Positions 36,760-46,601 of a DNA stretch of 64,000 nucleotides are shown here, one piece after another; position 1 is the stretch's first letter; the number at the start of each line of letters is the position of its first letter. The notes under the pieces are model-generated. The model made no database searches and was not told the origin of the DNA. It worked only from the letters and a program-made list of their open reading frames with translations. The DNA is from Hypomyces perniciosus (taxonomy: Eukaryota > Ascomycota > Sordariomycetes > Hypocreales > Hypocreaceae), in contig SPDT01000010.1 in assembly GCA_008477525.1 (NCBI GenBank), positions 2,294,001 through 2,358,000 of the forward strand, written 5' to 3'. The position numbers and the translations under genes are program-made.

Positions 36760-37196
36760 TTAAATGTACCCAGCATCACGAAACGCTCGCTCCAGAATCT
36801 CACGAATCACAGCCTGCTTCCGCTGATCGTACTCTCCAAGCTTGCCACTTTCCATGAGCGCCCGCTCAGCTGCTTTATACTTGACTTTAGAATATAGCAA
36901 CTGGTCGTCTGAATTCTTTACTATTCATCAGTGGGATCGGAGACTGCGATGTCGATGTTGATGACGAGCTTTGCTGGCAAGTCTGGCACGCTGATAGAGC
37001 CTGTGTGGGCGATTGTGAGGATATTGTAACCGAGGGAAGACCGAATGCGAGCCTTGAGAAGCTCATAGGTTTGTGGCCATTCAGGATTTGGAGGAGAAAT
37101 TTCCATCTTGTTTGGGACTTTGCGCTCAGAGACACGCTCAAGCTGCTGAGGCTTAAACTCGAATTGTTTCAGAATACCTTGCACCGATGGAGCCAT
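36760..37196 (-). pseudogene. GrpB/UPF0157-family nucleotidyltransferase-like gene with internal deletion
   Basis: The 5' part (37196-36921) encodes a clear GrpB-domain start: NPEWPQTYELLKARIRSSLG, then HTGSISVPDLPAKLVINIDI. The frame stops after about 91 residues. A little further on (about 36890-36760) a C-terminal GrpB segment appears, with EYDQRKQAVIREILERAF ending in GYI and a stop. The central 80-100 residues of the family are missing, and the space between the parts is too short to hold them. No intron joins the parts into a full protein. I read it as a deletion-damaged gene, although expression of a short protein from the 5' part cannot be excluded. Confidence 0.7.
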
Positions 37197-38576
37197 AATG
37201 GGGAGCGATTTAGGATATTAATTATTGTACAATCGCAACTATAAAACAGGGCATCAATGATGAGCGCAACTTGTTCGAGTGAAGATTAGTTTCTTCTTGG
37301 TCATCATCGAACTACCGGGTAGGCAGTGAGATGCAACCATGAGGCTCGTTTCGCGACTCACTCGCCGACCATCTACAAGTTCAGAGACTCACTGCTTCAG
37401 TTCTACAAATGGAAGAATACTAATAATAGGTCACCACTGACTTCAATTTAATCCTTAAGGTACTATTCACATTCTAAGCGGGCCCCGCATTCACTGTGAA
37501 GATATGTTGTGTCCCATAACTAAGGTAAGGATGCTTCAAACAGCGCTAATTGCAGAGTGCGGAGCACTATAAAGGCAAATTCCATCTTATCTATCTGTTG
37601 GTTCTGAAGGTCTTATCTCATCGCAATTTAGCGACATGCTAATCATCGACTCAGTGGACTTTTCCCCATTACTACTAAGATCGTGAGCACCAAAGGGGTT
37701 CCGCTGGCGGCAGAAAACTTTGATGACAATTACAATTATCCATATCTTTGATCATATAGTGCCTCGTAGCGCTTCTCCGGTCTGAGGCAAAATGCCATGA
37801 TGCAGATATCGCTGCTCATCCCCCACTCCTTGAAGCTGTTTCTCTCGCCAAACACATTCTTTCAAGGGTTTGCGATCAGAACATCTAATTTGTCAGGACG
37901 TTGCAATTCTTTTCGCGTTTTCTGCCATACCGCGCCATTCAACTCAATATCAGCGTCCGATGATTCCACGCCCAAGGTACAGTACGAGCACATAGAGGAT
38001 GTTGAGAGATTTGAAAGATATCGGCCTGGAGGTTATCATCCCATGAGCATCGGCGATGTCCGAATGGATGGTGAAATGGGCTTTGCCAGGGTATGAAAAG
38101 GTTCTACTAATGAACGACAGGTAGAGCCATCTGTACAGCACCTTGACACTTGATAGTACGAGCTGTGATGCGCCCCCTTTACTCAGAACTGGTGTAGTTG
38201 GTCGCACACTGACTCCCTTTGATGTCACAGCAGGAGTGTCGCTGTGGAGAAAATAGTACATATCAGATAAATAGCAGAGAATTGAGTTACATGAACCGTT
38301 TACATATAAAACCCAGCGACTGACTCGAAGCTGTCGCGATGCCCATCATGGCAATATCTTAAAAAGCCCCCTAACACTCAGAAACGTTGACCGTAGCCCA
38401 TCACTCCGCCAACCCATTGTCGTCATTTGATGTGCCCCCGAGGCTGGCAGTAAAAGTGTGGCTTCGTGATGCGATAAGATTTTTTGAGTTCTCTTCCTCA
38501 TTCTTGACAGGTCGTAAAACATTCCCTCATTCAACAGGGGCAAGTCTTGAGCCCCCCCCTCTGCCACTCTCTCTAC
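37197..38576. other. intergenic region, no supported gene
   Basis: This 1.4-kb stretch lies between the damaged GrpB gene and the small cysteine-rich protein gene. A forward open frame at 37797-38096 of about 99 codons has no recognisable domain and was not called. No repeats or RNA genes were seen. Confidence 0.5.
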
Positions 38577-38828
38577 CTAGCACCAACGAGGGCATCTGCA
38601 GTCAGATCTTCCACCCCCATTATTCTTGCAGCACTGGAAAAACAGTCCCAGCTTGTTGCTGATTGCGCGGGCTGGGCAATCATCTCCGACTATCTTTTGT
38701 CCGTTTCCAGCCTTCATGCAGCACCAGTTTGTGGCTTTCAGGTCAATTCTGTTGCCGACCATGCATTTGCAAGCATCTGTGGTAGCGAACAGAGTGACAG
38801 TGGCAACAAGAGCGAGGCTAATCTTCAT
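38577..38828 (-). CDS. small secreted cysteine-rich protein
   Basis: An 83-codon frame with no intron starts with a clear signal peptide: a short basic start, a hydrophobic stretch and a cleavage site around residue 19 before CKC. The mature part of about 64 residues has ten cysteines: C-x-C, CC, C, CC, then a final C, C, C cluster. Other features are GNGQKIVGDDCP and FFQCC. An even number of cysteines in a short secreted protein suggests a disulphide-knotted fold. Such proteins are common in fungi as effector-like, antimicrobial or surface proteins. I do not recognise a named family, and no function can be assigned. It stands alone in a gene-poor region, and nothing ties it to the biosynthetic blocks. 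Confidence 0.65.
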   Translation of the reverse strand: MKISLALVATVTLFATTDACKCMVGNRIDLKATNWCCMKAGNGQKIVGDDCPARAISNKLGLFFQCCKNNGGGRSDCRCPRWC

Positions 38829-39720
38829 TTTGGCGATGGGGCTTGAGGGCGTTGAAGGTTGGTTGGTGGATTGGCCTTTGGGGAGAAAAGCGCTTTGGAG
38901 GTGTGGTTTTTGAGTAACGCTTGTTACAACCGAGTCAATAGACTCATTCTGGTGGTCTTCTTTGTGGCCTCTTATACTTTTTATGCGTTCTTTTTCGCCT
39001 CGGAAAGGCTGCGGACTTCTTTCCGGAGACCTCTATCCGCCGATCAGCGTCGATCAACAATAAATGGACGACCAAAGATCTTTATTCACGCTTGGCAGTC
39101 AGCTTTAAAGGGGTGCTAAGCGCCAGGAAACTGTGCCCGAATTGGGTAAGAAAATCGAAGACTACCGACCAACATGGCACGGCAATGTTATTGACGGCTT
39201 ATTGTCACCAATAAGAAGAAGGTTTCTTTGAGCATCTACCCTTGCCACATTGCACAGACCTCATTGATTCAATAATGCATGTTGGACAACAAAGGCGGAG
39301 CGTTATGCGGAGCATCAACCGCGGTCGCTCTTATTTCCACAAAGAAATGGCTATTGCCGCAGTGCGAAGCGGATCTGGGGTATAATGACACTCTGTATAT
39401 GGACAGCTTTCTAGGATATCACTATATCTGGGCCATTGAGACAATTGTTGCTTGGCCTTGAATACCTGAGTGCATGACTTTCGACAAGCTACGTACAACA
39501 AACGGATCAATCCGTCGGGGCGTGTTGGGCATCACCGTTGAACTATTTCAAGACCGCACCACCCCGATTTCTTTGAAGTGTAATGGCACTGGCTTTTGCC
39601 AACCAACATAGTTACACTAATGTGCTTTCATTCAGCTCTGGCCAGCACACCTGCGAGCCATGTGTGTCGCACGTGTATCATGAAACGGTCAGGGTAGATG
39701 AAATCGCAAGTCTATGAATA

Positions 39721-39780
39721 GTGGCATACATGGATATACGTCATCAAATAGTGACATACATGGATATACGTCATCAAATC
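39721..39780. repeat. tandem repeat, 2 x 30 bp
   Basis: Two adjacent 30-bp units, 39721-39750 and 39751-39780, share catacatggatatacgtcat and differ at two positions: the fourth base and the last. No coding role is evident. Confidence 0.9.
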
Positions 39781-41960
39781 CTCTCCCCTCGTCCAGGGAA
39801 CATGATCTCTATCTCTCAGTGTCACAAATGACCATTCCTGGGATCTCCTTAGCAGTCTGATTGTCAATGTATCGGAGTCGGATTTTTCTTCATTTTTCTT
39901 CCTTGTGCAGTTCACGTTGCACTAGTCAGTATAATGTAGGTCTTGGTCTCACAATCTCCTCAAGCTCTTCTTAGCCGAGGATTTTGCATCTTAAAAGTGG
40001 TCTCTGTTGTATAAATAATCAGATGCGATACAGACTCCCAATACATAAGCCCAACAGTTTACTTGTTGTTCGCCGCTGTGACTCGTAGGGTAATTAGCAC
40101 ACGATGGGAGAAGGCCAAGACTCAAAGGCATCATCCAAACTACTAGATGCCCCAGGAGTTGATGGCGTAAGTCTGTTAGAAATTGGTAGCCAGCCCCCCA
40201 TTTTCTAAGATTTCAAGCCGCTGAATGAGCAAAACCACTCTGGGTGACAACATAACCCCTTCTTTTGTCTCCGCTTATAAGCTGTAGCAAGGTGAAAGAT
40301 TAGAGTGGATTCAGTTACCCTTTGTAATGATATTGGTTGTTGGGGTTCATTTATAAAGGTATACCACGGTTAATGTCTATCAATCACAAATCAACAGTAT
40401 GAGGGCTCATTTAGTGGATTGAAATGATTGAATTCGACCCTCTTGCTGATCCCAAGTTAGGTGGGAAAAGCTGCTGCTTAAATGCATGAAGTCTTGCTAA
40501 CTAATTGATCATGACCATCCGGATCTAGGAAATCTAGCTGTTATTGATATCGTCATTGACTTACACATCCGGCTGTTATTGCAAGCTAGTTGGGAATCAA
40601 GGAATGTTTGTTGGAATGAAGGAATGTGCCGTGATGTGGAACTATCCGTTACTGAGGTTGACAATGGCAAGGTTGAATCCGTCCACAGCGGCACTAGCAA
40701 CTGTTGCCCCGTATTTAATGCCGAGTTGGGTGCGGAGGCTAACGTAATAGATATTAGGCTGAATGCTTATTGATCCTGTCACAAGCAATAGTACGGAGTA
40801 CACTTCAACACATCACTAATCCCTCGTCCGAAGGTACAGATGTCTGATAGCCTCGAGAGACGTGGGAACGGCATGCAGCAGCCTCCCGAAGACGAGTTCG
40901 TCTAGTACACACGTCAGCTACAGTCGTTAGTCCCACTAGTGCTTATAACGATCGTCAGGGACCAGTTTTTATGGCCCACAGCCTCCCACATGGCATTGTT
41001 TCCTCTCGACTCTATCGAGAGCCTCGGTCCTCTCGCAAGGTAGTGAAGACGTAAGCCAACTCCCCGATGGCAATGGGACATCTACAGTATCCGATCTGAT
41101 CTTCTAATGCCTTTCAGTTGTCCTTTCTACCGCTCGTGGCCCTTAATCACTCCACGGATCAAGTGGTCCAGCCACAGACTTGGCATCGCAAAGATAAGAC
41201 ACATCCAACTTGGCGCGTTCATTACGTGTCCGCTGTGCCGTTTTTACCTTATTTCCGAAAACGGTATATTGTCAGCAGTACGTATGATTGATTCATCTTC
41301 CACAGCCACGCAATGTCACGCAATGCCGCGTAGTCAGCAATCAGAATGAGAGCATACCATGAACGGAAGAAGGAAATTTCCACGTATGACAACCTAAACC
41401 CATATGGGCTCTCAGCACTGCTGACGCGGCATCATATTGCACGTGGCACATTCAGGCTCCTCTTCCACGCTAGGCAGTAAAATCCGACTAGCGAAGCGAA
41501 GCGAACGACAGATGACGGGGTCGGAGTTCGGATACCAGATCAAGCTAGTAATAGGACTTTAACTTCCCGTCCTGAATAGATCATCGATCTGGTTAAAGTC
41601 AATTCCGTAAGACGGTAATACTTATCAACAGCTCACAGCACAAAGCTGGCAAAGCCGGGCATTACGTAGGTTTTGTTAGCTACCATCTCTCACCAAAACC
41701 CACTATGTATAAGAGCTATCCATGATAGCCACACCTAACTGGAGAATAATTACAGTGGCTTGACTCTCCACTCAGCTGCCGTGAGCCATTTATTTGCCAA
41801 GACCTGAACTGCAAGACGTGTCACGAGACTGACTAGTAAACCTAGATCGAGGATACAAGGGCATCTATCTCCAGACTCGGAGGGAGCAGGAAGACTTTGC
41901 TCCGTAAAGGTAATACTGATCGCAAATACTATTCCGTACTTCGTACTTGGTACCGAAGTA

Positions 41961-42150
41961 CGAAGGTTGAGGTCAAATGAAAGGCGTAGGTTTATGACAA
42001 ATATATCCCTGTCATACAGTATTAATTTGCATCTTCTAAACAGTATTTTCCTTCCAATATCAGGCTAAATCTCTATTAGACTTGCAGTATAACTGCTTCA
42101 TAAATAATGCCCTTTATAAAGCTAGGCTTTTCATTTGACCTCAACCTTCG
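41961..42150. mobile_element. MITE-like element with terminal inverted repeats and TA target site
   Basis: The ends are inverted repeats: 41961-41982 matches the reverse complement of 42129-42150 over 22 bases (starting cgaaggttgaggtcaaatga), with partial pairing continuing about 7 bases further. Each end is flanked by TA (41959-41960 and 42151-42152), the target duplication of Tc1/mariner-type transposons. The 190-bp element has an AT-rich core and no coding capacity. It is best read as a non-autonomous mariner-like MITE. Confidence 0.85.
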
Positions 42151-42512
42151 TACGGACTTCCTGTATGGCCCAGCCACGCAGCCACTCAGGCTAGCTATCG
42201 TTCCAGACTCATCTGCACTATTACCCCGATTGTCTCACATGCTTGATATTTGTGAGTAATAGTGCCAAGCCAGCCATGGAGCGTCGGAAGATTTGATCCT
42301 CTGGAGGGTGGATCTATCCGCAATAAGCTAGGCTTTCATTCCATTTGCTGAGAGTAATATTTAAGCCGCACCACCTGAAGGGTGGCGGCACATCTATATT
42401 GCTCCAAGGTTAAAAGCTAAGGCTGCCTCTACTCCGCACAGAGTGTTTTCCTTTTGAACATGTCGGGAAAGATGCACCGCGTCTTCTCTACACGACCAGC
42501 AGAGCCACAGCG

Positions 42513-44204
42513 ATGACTGACGAAGATGACATCGGACTCGACTCCCATGATCACGACCACGACTATGACCCCAAAACCCACAGACACCGACGCGATCATC
42601 GCCACTGGCGCATTCTGACCCTCCCCAGCTACATCAACCTCCTTGTCCGCTACAGCAAATCGCACCACGAAGTCGTGTACCTCCTCATTCTCCCAGCGCT
42701 GTACTTCCGCTTCTTCCCTTTCATATTGACGCACAACTCTACGCCGTTGAGTGTGTACCTCGCCGTCGTCCTCGTGTATATACCCGTCAAGGTAGTCCAA
42801 TTGGCATGGGAGGTGTACTCGCCTTCTTCCCACATAGGTGATGGGTGGAAGAGGAGGAGCGGCATCATGCTGCCGTTGAATGGATCCCCTGCGTCATCCA
42901 ACCCTTCTCCCACGTTGTCGAGAAGCAGCAGGGTCGAGAAGGGCCAGGGGACGACTAAATCGTTCCTGTGGCTCTGTGGCGCCGTGTTCAGTCTGTGGGT
43001 TTATACGTGGGGGATTTCTTCACCATTTCCAACCGCGTCGTCCATCATATCCTCCTCTCCGACATTGCGAGCGCAACAGGCACGAAACGCGAGCTACTTC
43101 ATTGCGGTCTCCTTCTGGAACAACGAGGATATACTGGATGCCTGGGCCGCGGAGACACTGAAGCTCATTGACGCCCTCGGCCGATCGAATGTGTACGTTT
43201 CGATAACGGAGAACGACAGCGAGGACAATACAGCCAGTAGGCTGCTGCATTTCGGTCGTGAGCTCACGCGGCGCAATGTGACGCACAGCGTCAATATAAC
43301 GACGGACATACGAGGGTACCCGACGGAAGACCCCTGGCGGGACATCAGGCACAGGATGGAGTATATGACGAACCTCCGCAACGGCGCCCTAGAGCCGCTG
43401 AAGAGGCTCAACAGGCGGTTCGAGAATGTCGTTTTCATGAATGACGTTATGTACCACCACACGGACGTGCTCAAGCTCATCGCCGCGGTAGGAGGAGATG
43501 ATGTTAGCGAGGACCACTACAAGTACGACCATACTGGCACACGTGTGTTCGGCGGCAGGCATCAGACGGGGAAGCCGGTGAGGAGACGGATGGCGTGCGG
43601 CGTGGACATGGACGGCGCATCGTTATACGACTCATGGGTGCTCCGCGACCGCTGTGGAGGGCCTGTCAGCGGGTTCTGGCCGTTCTTCTCGTCTTCAGAA
43701 GACAGGAAATCCGTCCGCAAGGGACGCGTGCTGGAGGTGAGCACCTGCTGGAACGGCATCGTGGTCCTCGATGGGGATATGCTTGTCGACTCCCGGTTCC
43801 GGAGCAAGAAGGCGGATTGGGACGCGGACACGTTGCGCTTCCAGAAGCCGCCTGGGTGCATAATCTCCGAGTGCGCGCTGCTTCCTGTAGCGATCACGAA
43901 TGTCACGGGCGGTGCGCCTGTGGTTGTAGATCCCACAGTCGTGGTGGGCTACACTGTCAAGTGGTGGAGGTACTACGCCGTCTGGCTGCGCATGCCAGTA
44001 GTGCGGCTCTGGATGAGAGTCTTTGAGGAGAAGTATTGGGCTTTCTGGTGGAAGATGGGTATGGGGAAAGATTTAAGATGGACGGGGCTGGATGACGGAA
44101 AGGAGAAGGGGGAGTGCGTCATTGAAGGGTGGCCGAAGTGTGGGAGTAGGGACATCATCGAGAAGGGGGCGATAAGGCTGAGGAACCAGACGCGTGAGCT
44201 GTGA
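42513..44204 (+). CDS. CAP59/CMT1-type glycosyltransferase (GT69 family)
   Basis: A single exon of 563 residues. A His/Asp-rich cytosolic N-terminus is followed by hydrophobic spans (about residues 55-95 and a second near 150), then a lumenal catalytic domain. Family features include the YFIAVSFWNNEDIL strand, NVYVSITENDSEDNT, FMNDVMYHHTDVL, a WVLRDRCGG segment and CWNGIVVLDGDM, with acidic residues suited to metal and nucleotide-sugar binding. This family includes cryptococcal alpha-1,3-mannosyltransferase CMT1 and CAP59, and filamentous ascomycetes carry several paralogues for cell-wall or exopolysaccharide mannosylation in the Golgi. The coding region is distinctly G+C-rich compared with the AT-rich flanks. 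It lies between the two PKS blocks, and no role in metabolite biosynthesis is implied. The start follows a region without an upstream in-frame Met. Confidence 0.88.
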   Translation: MTDEDDIGLDSHDHDHDYDPKTHRHRRDHRHWRILTLPSYINLLVRYSKSHHEVVYLLILPALYFRFFPFILTHNSTPLSVYLAVVLVYIPVKVVQLAWEVYSPSSHIGDGWKRRSGIMLPLNGSPASSNPSPTLSRSSRVEKGQGTTKSFLWLCGAVFSLWVYTWGISSPFPTASSIISSSPTLRAQQARNASYFIAVSFWNNEDILDAWAAETLKLIDALGRSNVYVSITENDSEDNTASRLLHFGRELTRRNVTHSVNITTDIRGYPTEDPWRDIRHRMEYMTNLRNGALEPLKRLNRRFENVVFMNDVMYHHTDVLKLIAAVGGDDVSEDHYKYDHTGTRVFGGRHQTGKPVRRRMACGVDMDGASLYDSWVLRDRCGGPVSGFWPFFSSSEDRKSVRKGRVLEVSTCWNGIVVLDGDMLVDSRFRSKKADWDADTLRFQKPPGCIISECALLPVAITNVTGGAPVVVDPTVVVGYTVKWWRYYAVWLRMPVVRLWMRVFEEKYWAFWWKMGMGKDLRWTGLDDGKEKGECVIEGWPKCGSRDIIEKGAIRLRNQTREL

Positions 44205-46601
44205 GGGGGGTCACGAAGTAAAAGATGTATATACCCATGGTTGCTTTTGTATATGGCTTATGCTTTCAAATATCCGCGGAGGATAAGGCAGCTGATAAGA
44301 GCCTCCTACTATTTATGTTTCTAGTTATCATACCACATATAACGAGTATAGTAGTTATTCTATGTCATTAATGTCACGATGGATGAGCATGATCGTTAAC
44401 CTCCTTAGACTGCTGTATTATGAGATCTTGGTGTCAGGTCCTAGGTTAATGCATTGCGCGACGCCTGGCAACTGCAGCACAAGGAATAATAGCAAATCTT
44501 CCCCTATCTCCACTTTTGTTCCAATCACCTTACCATTGTCATTATTAATACACATCGTAGCAACTGACCTTGGCTGCGGTGATGTGGAATTCAGCCAGAC
44601 GAAGAGGCATGGCCGCGAGGGTGACGGGGGGATCGTAGACCTTCATTTCAAAGTTTGATGCGTAGATGTAGAAGAGAGCGACGAGACATGGTTATTTAAC
44701 ATGTATTGAGTGATGTTAATGAAGAAGGATTCAACGGCTAGGATAGGATGACGATAGTCAATAAGTGAAAGGACTGGTGAAATATTGTGACAAAATGCGA
44801 AGGACTTCAACGGTTCCAAATTCAGGCCAAGACGAGAATTCATCAAACCTTCGAAACGATACCAACAGTACTTCCATCTTGCAGAAATTGTAACTGATAT
44901 GAAAGGTTAATGGCAAGAACGGTGCGTCAGAAGCAAAGAAAGAAGACTTTGCGCCAGAGGAGTAAGGACTATCATAGTTGACCAAGTTCCCATGCTGTTG
45001 TTAAATAAGTCTCTTGTTTGCAACTGGTCTGCGGCTAACGTTAAATCTACTGGGTATTCCAGATCCATTGAATATTTCGGCCCAGTATCGTCTCTATAAC
45101 GAGCTGATTATATGGCATGCCTACCCTGGAGTAATGGCCGTTGTCATGGTAAAAAAGCTTTACAACAAACCTGAACACTTGTAGTTGACAGAATCTTTCT
45201 CCATATTTCAGAACTTGAAGTCTTGGTGAACTCTGATGTAGATGTTTGACTCCTAAGAAGGCCTAACAATTCATGATCTCTTCATTTTGGTGACCGTTTT
45301 GACAACTCGGTTCGACGCAGCTTGGCGTACCGGACCCGGGAACCTCCGAATCGCTCTAATGTTACAGAAATATCTTTGATCATACCCCTCCCTGTATCTA
45401 CATTCTGGGTAAATAGATGTAACCATATTCCATGTTCTGGTCCTCATCCTCGCATAGTCGTGCATACAACCTTGTTTCGTAGGGCTAGATCTTCAAAACA
45501 ACTATTGCGTCTAATGTAGTTAATCTAATTGCATATACACTCCGAGGCCACTAAAATCGGGCATAAAGAACAATTTGGACACATTCTTTGGTTTAAGCCT
45601 ATCCAATGTTGAGTAGTTGATCAACCATTCTAAATGCGAAGACATACCTACTACCACGTGGCTTGGCTTTCGGTGGTTGCCGTTTATAAACGGGCTGCTG
45701 TGGAGGATTGTGTCGTGGAGAATCAGCTACTACCTAATTTAAGCTAGGTATCGGTTCTAGGAGATGCATGTATGTTGATTTCAACATTGTTTTGACACGA
45801 AATATACGATAATGGCAGACAGACAAACTATAGGATAGTACGAGGAGTTCGAACTGGGCCAATTGCCTTTAGTTAGACTTGAACTACGATCATCACTAAT
45901 TTTCGACTAGGAATTGGAGATACTAGTTTTAAATTTTGTGCAGCATGGACGTCTCTTCATTCACTTGTCTTCTCTCACGACCACCAAGACCACTAGTCAG
46001 ACATTGCTGCAGGATGAAGAAGCTGGGGCAAGGTTGCATGGGAATTCGACAGGTTCTTGCGCACTGACACCAATTGATGTCTAGATATCGTCTATGCCTC
46101 ATCGCTTATATTTGGCGCGAGTCTTGGCTACGCATGCAAGCTGGAAGGATTTCATCATGCACACAAACGATCCAGGTTCGGACGATGTGCATATGCATGC
46201 AAGGCTCAATCCTGTCACTCCCTTTGCAGCGCCCCATGATACTCTTTTCAGCTATACCAAAATCTAAGCTAGCTGTTGTTGGTTGCTTGAGGCACTCTCG
46301 GGTCGAGGAAGCGAGTTATAATATCCTTTGCATGATGCCCAGTAACGCATGAGACTTTAAGACTATGCTTGGCAACTTGTAGCTAGTACTACTAGGATTG
46401 AAGAACCTTGATACACCCTTCGATTGATTGGCTACCCTGGGTTTAAATCCCCTTTCTCCATATCATTTGTAATCCCTAAGACAACCTCGTACTGGACCCG
46501 CCGTCCCACTTCATTCATATGCACTCTTCCATATGACCCCCTGATGAGGAACGGACCACATAGTGGCCCACACTCTAAAATATGCGTACATACATGCTAT
46601 T
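44205..46601. other. 2.4-kb intergenic region between convergent genes, no supported gene
   Basis: This stretch holds the 3' flanks of the GT69 gene and the Zn2Cys6 regulator. Short frames exist, including one at 45271-45465 whose RRFPGP recalls a P450 hinge, but nothing around it supports a P450. The stretch is AT-rich. No repeats were recognised. Confidence 0.5.

Larger units (their letters stand above)
38829..42512. other. 3.7-kb gene-poor region with a tandem repeat and a MITE
   Basis: No frame in this stretch has domain, splice or composition support. It holds a 2 x 30-bp tandem repeat (39721-39780) and a TA-flanked inverted-repeat element (41961-42150), annotated separately. Open segments near 40544-40773 were read on both strands without a match. 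The promoter of the GT69 gene lies at the right end. Confidence 0.5.

Noticed and set aside
39721..39780. CRISPR-like or promoter-array interpretation of the 30-bp repeat.
   Set aside because: There are only two adjacent units without spacers, in a eukaryotic context.
40544..40773. Overlapping open segments on both strands, considered as a transporter or hydrolase remnant.
   Set aside because: No motif could be matched in any frame.
45271..45465. A short minus-strand frame with RRFPGP that recalls a P450 N-terminal hinge.
   Set aside because: No anchor helix, I-helix, ExxR or haem motif is present nearby, so the match is too short to support even a relic.
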